8,886 nucleotides of DNA, from contig CAQNVT010000123.1 in NCBI GenBank assembly GCA_948844705.1, positions 1 through 8,886 on the forward strand, in the 5' to 3' direction. Under the pieces are notes generated by a model. The model made no database searches and was not told the origin of the DNA. It worked only from the letters and a program-made list of their open reading frames with translations. The stretch comes from an uncultured Dorea sp. (GTDB lineage Bacteria > Bacillota > Clostridia > Lachnospirales > Lachnospiraceae). The translations under genes and the position numbers were made by a program. This document shows, in pieces, positions 1-6,730 of this stretch (the stretch's first letter is position 1; every line of letters starts with the position of its first letter).

Positions 1-665
1 ATCACGATATGTCCGAGAAGCTGGCCGTCGTCCGTGTAGTCATTTTCCGGAAAAGCAGACAGTTCCCTTATCTTTCCCATATCATGACAGATCGCAGCGG
101 CGTACAAAAGATCCCTGTTAAGTATCGGATATGCCCCCGCCATATATTCGCAGAATTTTACCACGCTTAACGTGTGCTCCAGAAGGCCGCCGGAAAACCC
201 GTGATGTACGCTTTTTGCCGCGGAATGGGTTTTGAATTTCTTAATAAATGCTTCGTCCTTTACAAAATAATATTCCACCGCCTGTTTAAGATATGTATTC
301 CCAATCTGTCCGATATATCCTGCAAGCTCCTGGTACATGCTGTCCGTGCTTTTATCTGTCGTCGGCATATAATCCGCCGGGCTGTATTCTCCCTCCCCGG
401 CCTTCCTGATCTGCCTGATATTAAGCTGAAGATTGTTATTATAGCTTGTAACCTCTCCGTATACCTCGATAAAATCCTTCTCTTCGTAATCCGCGATTCC
501 GCTGGAATTCGGATCCCAGACCTTGCCGTCCAGAGTTCCTGTCTTATCCTGCAGGATCAGATTGTCATAGGGCTTTCCGTTCCTCGTCTCGGCGGAACGT
601 TTCCCTTTGCACAAATATACATTTCGGATCAGCTCGCCTGGTACCAGTGTGTTAATATATCTCAT
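1..665 (-). CDS. yhaM: YhaM-family 3'-5' exoribonuclease (OB-fold plus HD domain), C-terminus cut by window edge
   Basis: The minus strand is open from an ATG at 665 to the left edge, giving the first 221 residues of a protein whose family is usually about 310-320 long. An N-terminal OB-fold region (about residues 8-88, with NGKPYDNLILQDKTGTLDGK at 29-48) would bind nucleic acid. An HD metal-dependent phosphohydrolase domain begins near residue 150 with HHGFSGGLLEHT (154-165) and the HD pair in ICHDMGKIRELS (192-203). Both the order and these motifs match B. subtilis YhaM, a cytoplasmic Mn-dependent exonuclease that degrades RNA and single-stranded DNA from the 3' end. The start has a GAGGAA-type ribosome binding site about 8 bases upstream. 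The gene follows the PDZ protein gene by 33 bases, so the two are probably cotranscribed. The remaining HD-domain residues lie outside the window and could not be checked. Confidence 0.9.
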   Translation of the reverse strand, partial: MRYINTLVPGELIRNVYLCKGKRSAETRNGKPYDNLILQDKTGTLDGKVWDPNSSGIADYEEKDFIEVYGEVTSYNNNLQLNIRQIRKAGEGEYSPADYMPTTDKSTDSMYQELAGYIGQIGNTYLKQAVEYYFVKDEAFIKKFKTHSAAKSVHHGFSGGLLEHTLSVVKFCEYMAGAYPILNRDLLYAAAICHDMGKIRELSAFPENDYTDDGQLLGHIV

Positions 666-698
666 ATGCTTTCTATTCCTCTTTCTAAAATTTTAGTC

Positions 699-2054
699 TT
701 ATTTCTTTGCGCCTACGGTAACCGAAAAATCAATATCCACATACTCACCGCCGGTTCCCTGGCGGCATCCCTTAAAGGAGATCCTCTCTCCCTGATTCTT
801 CTTCATTAATATAGCATGATATCCCTCGATATCAAAAATTTCCGTGTCATCCATCACCGTGATAATGTCCCCGTTCTGAATCCCTGCCGCCATAGCCGGA
901 GAATCCGTCTCCACTTCCTTTACATAAATCCCCTTCGGGAGTCCCTGCCCCTCCAGATCCTCGGTGACATTGATCCCATATATCCCAATATATGGCACAT
1001 CCTGCCCATTTGACAAGCGTTCGATCACATCCTTGATATCAGAAATACCGTATCCGGCGATCTGACCTCTTCCATCCTCCTCCAAAAGCTCCTGGTTCAC
1101 GACGGCAATCACCTCGCCGCGCATGTTAACGAGAACGCCGCTTGCCCCTTCCGAGCCGGAAATATCAGTATATACCACCTCGTACTGTCCGTCAAGAAAT
1201 GTCACATCGGCCTTGTCAACCGATATAACGCCATAAGCATATGCATTTGCATAGCCGAAGGGCTTCCCCAGAACGATCGCAGTATCTCCTGCTGCCGCAA
1301 GGTTCGAATTTCCAAGCACCGCCGTATCGATCTTCGTCCATGTCTCTTCCGTAATCGACGCCCTGGGCACTGCATAAACCGACAGGCCAAGATTCACATC
1401 ACTGGCCTTAACGGCAGCCTCATATCTGTCCCCCCCTGCAAATGTTACACGGATACTCTCCGCATTTTTTACCGGGCAGATTCTTCCCAGCACCAGAAGC
1501 TCCTGACCGTTATCTGCCACGATGATTCCCGACACGCTGTGCCTGCTGCCGTTTAAATCCTCCTCCCAGTCGTCTCCCTCAGAAAGACCGGTGATCTCCA
1601 CGATACTGTCCGCAGAGTCCTTTGCGACCTCCTTCAGGGACTGAAGCATCTGTCTGTAGCTCTCGGCATCAAGAACCGGCCGTTCCGCCGGCGCTGCCGT
1701 GCTCTCCTGAGTGTCGTCTCCGCTCTCCTGGGCGTCGCCTCCGCCGCCTTCTCCCTCTGCGTCCGCTTCGGCTCCGTCTTCTTCCTCACCGTCCTCTTCC
1801 TCATCTCTGGGGATCGTAACCTGTTCCGGATCTCCGCCCAGCTTATTTTCGATCCACGGCTTTGACACCTGGAAGCTGAAGCAGGCAACAATCCCGAATA
1901 CGGAGCCCAGCGCGATCATATGCAGGATGCCGCTTCTGAGCTTCTTAGCTCCCAGCTCATCCTTAATTACTTCCTGCAAAAAAGAATACTCTTCTTCCGG
2001 TTCCTTTTGTTCCCGCTCCTTTTGTTCTTCTTCCGAAATTTTCTGTTCATCCAT
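699..2054 (-). CDS. Membrane-anchored HtrA/DegP-like trypsin-fold protein with PDZ domain, catalytic triad apparently degenerate
   Basis: The protein has 451 residues. In order: a charged cytoplasmic N-terminus (1-40), one membrane segment (about 41-63), a very acidic low-complexity linker (about 75-125, runs of Glu, Asp and Gly), a trypsin-like S1C domain (about 130-348) and a C-terminal PDZ domain (about 354-446, with DSPAMAAGIQNGDIIT at 384-399). This is the layout of Gram-positive HtrA surface quality-control proteases. The active site is odd. Aligned to the remembered family consensus, the TNNHV histidine is replaced by Cys193 (LGRICPV), the DLAV aspartate by Gly223 (NLGLSV), and only the serine remains, as Ser305 in EGASGVLVN. 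It may therefore be a non-proteolytic, peptide-binding relative. The ATG at 2054 has AAGGAG 11 bases upstream (2066-2071) and a good promoter further up. It leads the operon with the YhaM-type gene. The fold is well supported; loss of activity is inference. Confidence 0.88.
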   Translation of the reverse strand: MDEQKISEEEQKEREQKEPEEEYSFLQEVIKDELGAKKLRSGILHMIALGSVFGIVACFSFQVSKPWIENKLGGDPEQVTIPRDEEEDGEEEDGAEADAEGEGGGGDAQESGDDTQESTAAPAERPVLDAESYRQMLQSLKEVAKDSADSIVEITGLSEGDDWEEDLNGSRHSVSGIIVADNGQELLVLGRICPVKNAESIRVTFAGGDRYEAAVKASDVNLGLSVYAVPRASITEETWTKIDTAVLGNSNLAAAGDTAIVLGKPFGYANAYAYGVISVDKADVTFLDGQYEVVYTDISGSEGASGVLVNMRGEVIAVVNQELLEEDGRGQIAGYGISDIKDVIERLSNGQDVPYIGIYGINVTEDLEGQGLPKGIYVKEVETDSPAMAAGIQNGDIITVMDDTEIFDIEGYHAILMKKNQGERISFKGCRQGTGGEYVDIDFSVTVGAKK

Positions 2055-2086
2055 ACGTGACCGTTCTCCTTTACACTCCTTTTATA

Positions 2087-2115
2087 AGTATACATGATAG
2101 GCCGGAAATGTTCAA
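2087..2115 (-). promoter_or_regulatory. Sigma-A-type promoter for the PDZ protein / yhaM operon
   Basis: Read on the minus strand, TTGAAC (2115-2110) and TATACT (2092-2087) are separated by exactly 17 bases. They match the -35 and -10 consensus at 4-5 of 6 positions each. The predicted transcript start lies near 2080, giving a leader of about 25 bases that contains the AAGGAG ribosome binding site. The site sits in the divergent region shared with mutS2. Confidence 0.65.
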
Positions 2116-2170
2116 TATTTATCCTTTTCTTTACGTCTCAAATAGGTTAGAATAGGTCTAGGTGAAGATT

Positions 2171-4546
2171 ATGAATAAAAAAACATTAACAAAATTAGAA
2201 TATGACAAGATCATAGAGCTTTTAACGGAACACGCCTCCTCCTTCGGCGGAAAGGAGCGGTGCCGGAGGCTTAAGCCCCACACCGACATCGAGACGATAA
2301 GAACCGCACAGGAGGAAACCGCCGCTTCATTTACCCGTATCGTAAAGAAAGGGCGGCCGTCCTTCGGCGGGGTGAACCCGGTAAATGATTCTCTGCGCCG
2401 GCTGGAGATCGGCGGCGTATTAGGGAGCGGCGAGCTATTGCGTATCTGCAGGCTGCTTGAAGCCGCGGGACGCGCAAAAGCCTACGGACGGCATGATAAC
2501 GCCGACAATACGGAAGACTGCCTTGACGCATATTTCACACAGCTGGTTCCCGTATCGGCGCTTACAAACGAGATTAACAGATGTATCGTCGACGAGGATG
2601 AGATCAGTGACGATGCAAGCCCTGTCCTTAAGCATATCCGCCGGCAGATTAATCAGATGAACGACAAGGTTCACTCAACGCTTTCCGGTATGGTGAACGG
2701 ATCTCTCCGCACCTATCTGCAGGATGCGATCATTACCATGAGGGGCGACCGTTACTGCATTCCGGTCAAGGCAGAATACCGCGGACAGGTCTCCGGCATG
2801 ATCCATGACCAGTCCTCCACCGGCTCCACACTTTTTATTGAACCGATGGCGGTTGTAAAATTAAATAATGATCTAAAGGAGCTTTACGGAAAGGAGCAGG
2901 AGGAGATTCAGATCATCCTTGCACGCTTAAGCGCGGACGCTTCTGAATATATTGAAGAGATTCGGACAAATTACACGGTACTCACGGCGCTTGATTTCAT
3001 TTTTGCAAGAGGCGCCCTGGCGCTTGACATGAATGCAAGCCGTCCGGTCTTCAATACGGAAGGAAGAATCCATATCCGCGAGGGACGGCATCCGCTTTTA
3101 AATAAAAAAAGTGTTGTCCCCATTACCGTAACCTTAGGCGACACCTTCGACCTTCTGATCGTTACCGGCCCAAACACGGGCGGAAAAACCGTTTCCTTAA
3201 AAACGGTGGGGTTGTTCAGCCTGATGGGGCAGGCCGGGCTTCATATTCCGGCTCTGGACCGCTCAGAGCTTGCCGTATTCACGGACATTTACGCAGATAT
3301 CGGAGACGAGCAGAGTATCGAGCAGAGCTTAAGTACATTTTCCTCGCATATGACCAACATTGTCTCCTTCCTGAAAAAAGTGGATGAGAATTCCCTCGTT
3401 CTCTTTGACGAGCTCGGCGCAGGCACAGACCCTACGGAGGGCGCAGCCCTTGCCGCCTCGATCCTGCACTATCTGCATGAGCGCAGGATCCGCACAATGG
3501 CTACTACTCACTACAGTGAGCTGAAGGTTTATGCCCTTACTACCCCCGGCGTGGAAAATGCATGCTGCGAATTTGACGTGGAAACCCTGCGTCCGACCTA
3601 CCATCTTCTGATCGGTATCCCGGGAAAAAGCAATGCCTTTGCCATTGCGGGAAAGCTTGGCCTTCCGGATTATATTATTACTGACGCCCGTTCACGCCTG
3701 AGTGAACAGGAGGAATCTTTTGAAGATTTACTGACGGATCTCGAAAGCAGCAGAAAAACGATAGAAAAAGAGCAGGCAGAGATCGCATCCTACAGACGCG
3801 AGCTTGAACGTCTCAAACAGGAGACAGAAAACAAGCGCAGGAAGCTTGAAGAGCAGCGGGAACGGATCCTCAGAGAGGCCAATGAAAAGGCTCACGCCAT
3901 ACTGGCGGAGGCCAAGGAAACTGCCGACGAGACTATGAGGAATTTCCACAAATTCGGAAAAGAAGCTATTTCCGCCGCCGAGATGGAGAAGGAACGTGAA
4001 AAGCTGCGCAAAAAAATGGAGGCTGCGCGCTCCGGCATGAGGACAGAGCCCCAGACCCCGAAAAAGGTACACAAGCCGGAAGATTTTAAGCCTGGAGAGA
4101 GTGTAAGGGTACTGAGCATGAACCTGACCGGAACCGTCTCCTCCGTACCGGATGCAAAAGGAAATGTAACCGTACAGATGGGAATTCTGCGTTCCCAGGT
4201 GCATATCTCGGATCTTGAGATCATAGAGGAAAAGCCGTCATATCTTAAAAAAACGGCAAGACAGACCTCAAAAGGCAGGATGAAGATGGGAAAATCCCTG
4301 TCCGTAAGCCCCGAGATCAATCTTCTGGGAAAAACGGTGGATGAGGCAATCGCAGAGCTTGACAAATATCTGGATGACGCAAGTCTCGCGCATCTGACCT
4401 CTGTCCGCATCGTTCACGGGAAAGGAACCGGTGCGCTCAGAACCGGCGTACACAATTATCTAAGACGTCAAAAGCACGTAAAATCATTCCGCTTAGGCGC
4501 CTTCGGAGAGGGCGACGCCGGAGTGACGATCGCAGAATTAAAATAA
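2171..4546 (+). CDS. mutS2: MutS2 / RqcU: MutS-paralogue ATPase with C-terminal Smr domain
   Basis: From the ATG at 2171 the protein has 791 residues, close to the 785 of B. subtilis MutS2. It lacks the mismatch-recognition domain of MutS. Core and clamp regions include QSSTGSTLFIEP (about 214-225). The ABC-type ATPase has Walker A GPNTGGKT (333-340) and Walker B LVLFDELGAGTDPTEGAA (409-426). A long charged coiled coil spans about 510-618, an SH3/KOW-like segment about 638-686, and an Smr domain the end (about 714-791), with HGKGTGALR at 749-757. The family suppresses recombination in some bacteria and in B. subtilis recognises collided ribosomes. The Smr N-terminal motif is INLLG (716-720) rather than LDLRG. 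I chose ATG 2171 over an in-frame GTG at 2162 because AGGTGA (2160-2165) is a correctly spaced ribosome binding site for the ATG and overlaps the GTG. It probably heads an operon with the two-component genes. Confidence 0.95.
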   Translation: MNKKTLTKLEYDKIIELLTEHASSFGGKERCRRLKPHTDIETIRTAQEETAASFTRIVKKGRPSFGGVNPVNDSLRRLEIGGVLGSGELLRICRLLEAAGRAKAYGRHDNADNTEDCLDAYFTQLVPVSALTNEINRCIVDEDEISDDASPVLKHIRRQINQMNDKVHSTLSGMVNGSLRTYLQDAIITMRGDRYCIPVKAEYRGQVSGMIHDQSSTGSTLFIEPMAVVKLNNDLKELYGKEQEEIQIILARLSADASEYIEEIRTNYTVLTALDFIFARGALALDMNASRPVFNTEGRIHIREGRHPLLNKKSVVPITVTLGDTFDLLIVTGPNTGGKTVSLKTVGLFSLMGQAGLHIPALDRSELAVFTDIYADIGDEQSIEQSLSTFSSHMTNIVSFLKKVDENSLVLFDELGAGTDPTEGAALAASILHYLHERRIRTMATTHYSELKVYALTTPGVENACCEFDVETLRPTYHLLIGIPGKSNAFAIAGKLGLPDYIITDARSRLSEQEESFEDLLTDLESSRKTIEKEQAEIASYRRELERLKQETENKRRKLEEQRERILREANEKAHAILAEAKETADETMRNFHKFGKEAISAAEMEKEREKLRKKMEAARSGMRTEPQTPKKVHKPEDFKPGESVRVLSMNLTGTVSSVPDAKGNVTVQMGILRSQVHISDLEIIEEKPSYLKKTARQTSKGRMKMGKSLSVSPEINLLGKTVDEAIAELDKYLDDASLAHLTSVRIVHGKGTGALRTGVHNYLRRQKHVKSFRLGAFGEGDAGVTIAELK

Positions 4547-4571
4547 ATTTTTGCTGACATGGAGGACAACA

Positions 4572-5276
4572 ATGGTAAACAAACAGAAAATATTAATTGT
4601 AGACGACGATGAAAATATCGCAGAGCTTATTTCCCTGTATCTGACAAAGGAATGCTTTGACACGATGATGGTCCACGACGGCGAGGAAGCGCTTGTTGCA
4701 TTTGATACCTACCAGCCGAATCTTATCCTTTTAGACCTCATGCTTCCCGGTATCGACGGATATCAGGTGTGCCGGGAGATCAGAACACGCTCCGCGGTCC
4801 CAATCATCATGCTCTCTGCAAAGGGCGAGGTATTTGACAAGGTACTGGGGCTGGAGCTGGGCGCAGACGACTATATTCTGAAGCCTTTTGATTCCAAAGA
4901 GCTTGTCGCGCGCGTCAAGGCCGTCTTAAGACGCTACCAGCACGCCCCGAAAACGGAAAGCCCGGCCGCGGATAAAGGCAAGCGGGTGGAATACCAGGGC
5001 ATCGTGATTAATCTTACAAATTATTCCGTCATCGTAGACGGACAAAACGTAGAAATGCCGCCCAAGGAGCTGGAGCTTTTATATTTCCTTGCCTCCTCCC
5101 CGAATCAGGTATTCACAAGAGAACAGCTTTTAGATCAGATCTGGGGCTACGAGTATATCGGCGACACCCGGACAGTGGACGTCCATATCAAGCGGATACG
5201 GGAGAAGATAAAGGACCACGCTGGCTGGGGCCTTGCCACCGTATGGGGAATCGGATACAAATTTGAAACAAAATAG
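4572..5276 (+). CDS. OmpR/PhoB-family DNA-binding response regulator
   Basis: The product has 234 residues. An N-terminal receiver domain (about 5-118) has the acidic pocket Asp12/Asp13, the phospho-acceptor Asp55 in LLDLMLPG, the switch serine Ser82 in IIMLSA, and Lys104 in ILKPF. A short linker rich in Ala, Pro and Lys leads to a winged-helix DNA-binding domain (about 137-233), with PPKELELLYFLASSPNQVF and the recognition region RTVDVHIKRIREKI. All residues needed for phosphorylation are present. The frame is open from a TTG at 4551, but GGAGG at 4561-4565 sits 6 bases before the ATG at 4572, which is the clear start. It begins 25 bases after mutS2 with no terminator between, and ends 47 bases before the kinase gene, its evident partner. 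The regulated genes cannot be read from sequence. It resembles the PhoP/ResD/WalR broad group, not enough to name one. Confidence 0.95.
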   Translation: MVNKQKILIVDDDENIAELISLYLTKECFDTMMVHDGEEALVAFDTYQPNLILLDLMLPGIDGYQVCREIRTRSAVPIIMLSAKGEVFDKVLGLELGADDYILKPFDSKELVARVKAVLRRYQHAPKTESPAADKGKRVEYQGIVINLTNYSVIVDGQNVEMPPKELELLYFLASSPNQVFTREQLLDQIWGYEYIGDTRTVDVHIKRIREKIKDHAGWGLATVWGIGYKFETK

Positions 5277-5302
5277 TAACTGTGAAGGTACTGAACAGTT
5301 AC
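5276..5302. repeat. Perfect 8-bp inverted repeat between response regulator and kinase genes
   Basis: GTAACTGT (5276-5283) and ACAGTTAC (5295-5302) are exact reverse complements around an 11-base loop, starting on the last base of the regulator's stop codon. No T-run follows, so this is not an intrinsic terminator. It could be an operator for the upstream regulator, or an RNA hairpin that sets the regulator-to-kinase ratio. It lies just upstream of the kinase ribosome binding site AAAGGAG (5311-5317). Confidence 0.6.
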
Positions 5303-5323
5303 ACAAAATAAAAGGAGCCGGTC

Positions 5324-6730
5324 ATGAAGAGTACACTCTATCTTAAATTTATAATCATATACATTATTTTCGGTTTCTTAAGTATATTCAGTGTCGCGAC
5401 ACTGACCTCCGGACTGGCGTCGGCGCCTCTGATCAGGGCGGTTTCCATGAACATGTACAGGGAAGCCAACCTGGTAGCCTCCGACTATCTTCCCGGCTTT
5501 TTCTCGGAACTGATTACGCTGAATAATGTGCGTACGCAGCTTACCGGTATTGAGACACATTTAAATGCCTCTGTCTGGTTTGTGGACCGTGAGGGAACGA
5601 TGATCACCTCCGCACAGTCCGAGGATTATTTTCCGGCTCCTTCGGCGGTGGAGGATTTTAATCCGGCCGAAGTCGGGAATTCCAAATATCTGATCGGAGA
5701 TTACCACGGCTATTTTGAGGATGACGTGATCACCGTAATCGCTCCTGTTGTGCAGGATTATCTGCCCCAGGGCTATCTTCTTATACATAAGCACACGTCG
5801 GACCTTGACGAAATCCTGAATATTCTCATGCGGGCCGCATACATTACACTTCTTCTCGTGTATGTGCTGTCCTTTGTTATATTGCTCGCATTTCAGTTTT
5901 TCGTATACCGCCCGCTGAGCCGGATCACCGAGGCGGCCAAGCAGTATGCCTCCGGCAACCTGGACTATGAAATTCCGGTAAACACGGAGGATGAGATGGG
6001 ATATCTATCCGCCTCTCTGAACTATATGTCCTCCCAGCTTCAGGATATGGAAAATTATCAGAAAAAATTTGTGGCAAACGTATCCCACGATTTCCGCTCC
6101 CCTCTTACCTCGATCAAAGGGTACGTAGAGGCTATTGCGGACGGCACGATTCCTCCTGAGCTTCAGGAAAAATATCTGAAAATCATTCTCTTTGAGACGG
6201 AAAGGCTTACGGATCTGACCGAGGACCTCCTTACCCTCAATGAATTTGACACGCAAAATCTGCTCCTCAACAAGGAGCCTTTTGATATTCATGAAATGAT
6301 CAAAAAGGTAGCCGAATCCTTTGAAGGTATCTGCAAACAAAAGAAGATTTCCATCGAACTTCTCTTTGCCACAAAGCACCTGCCGGTTATGGCCGACCAG
6401 AGAAAAATCCAGCAGGTTTTATATAACCTGCTGGACAATGCGATCAAATTCAGCGATGCTGATTCTATTATTACCGTTGAGACGACCGAGCGGGGAGAGA
6501 AGGTCCATATCTCCGTCAAGGATAACGGGATCGGCATCCCCCGGAATGCCCTGAATAAGATCTGGGAACGATTCTACAAAAGCGACCTTTCCCGCGGAAA
6601 GGACAAGAAGGGCACCGGTCTCGGACTTGCCATTGTAAAAGAGGCTGTCCAGGCACACGGCGAAAATATCAACGTCGTGAGCACCGAAGGCGTGGGAACC
6701 GAATTCATATTCACATTACCGAGAGTATAA
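5324..6730 (+). CDS. Membrane sensor histidine kinase (HAMP, HisKA, HATPase_c)
   Basis: The product has 468 residues. TM1 is at about 8-28, followed by an extracytoplasmic sensor region (about 30-168), TM2 at about 170-193, a HAMP domain (about 194-246, RPLSRITEAAKQYASGNL), the dimerisation/phosphorylation domain with His255 in NVSHDFRSPLTSIKGY (252-267), and the ATP-binding domain with N-box LYNLLDNAIKFS (366-377), G1 DNGIGIP (400-406) and G2 GTGLGL (430-435). This is a complete class I kinase, expected to autophosphorylate His255 and pass phosphate to Asp55 of the preceding regulator. The sensor region is about 140 residues, a size usual for PAS-like/dCACHE-like folds, but I see no motif that fixes the ligand. 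The ATG at 5324 has AAAGGAG 6 bases upstream. The last 15 bases overlap the 3' end of the convergent binding-protein gene, and no terminator is visible between them. Confidence 0.95.
   Translation: MKSTLYLKFIIIYIIFGFLSIFSVATLTSGLASAPLIRAVSMNMYREANLVASDYLPGFFSELITLNNVRTQLTGIETHLNASVWFVDREGTMITSAQSEDYFPAPSAVEDFNPAEVGNSKYLIGDYHGYFEDDVITVIAPVVQDYLPQGYLLIHKHTSDLDEILNILMRAAYITLLLVYVLSFVILLAFQFFVYRPLSRITEAAKQYASGNLDYEIPVNTEDEMGYLSASLNYMSSQLQDMENYQKKFVANVSHDFRSPLTSIKGYVEAIADGTIPPELQEKYLKIILFETERLTDLTEDLLTLNEFDTQNLLLNKEPFDIHEMIKKVAESFEGICKQKKISIELLFATKHLPVMADQRKIQQVLYNLLDNAIKFSDADSIITVETTERGEKVHISVKDNGIGIPRNALNKIWERFYKSDLSRGKDKKGTGLGLAIVKEAVQAHGENINVVSTEGVGTEFIFTLPRV

Noticed and set aside
685..696. 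12-base palindrome CTAAAATTTTAG between the PDZ protein gene and yhaM
   Set aside because: It is all AT apart from its ends and has no loop or T-run placed for termination. Such palindromes arise easily by chance in AT-rich gaps.
174..809. 211-codon open frame on the plus strand
   Set aside because: It runs antisense through the YhaM-type gene and into the PDZ protein gene. It has no ribosome binding site and its translation resembles no family.
1622..2097. Open frames opposite and in other frames of the acidic linker (Ser/Pro- and Arg-rich translations)
   Set aside because: They are by-products of the repetitive Glu/Asp/Gly codons of the real gene. The low-complexity translation and lack of start signals argue against coding.
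2125..2153. Possible plus-strand promoter for mutS2: TAGAAT (2148-2153) with TTTTCT (2125-2130)
   Set aside because: The -10 box is good, but the -35 matches only 3 of 6 positions and the implied start near 2160 falls on the ribosome binding site, leaving almost no leader. The true mutS2 promoter is not resolved.
2162..2170. GTG at 2162 as the mutS2 start
   Set aside because: It overlaps the AGGTGA ribosome binding site of the ATG at 2171 and has no good ribosome binding site of its own.
3728..4410. Two minus-strand open frames of 158 and 172 codons inside mutS2
   Set aside because: Both are antisense to the conserved coiled-coil and Smr coding region and have no family resemblance or start signals.
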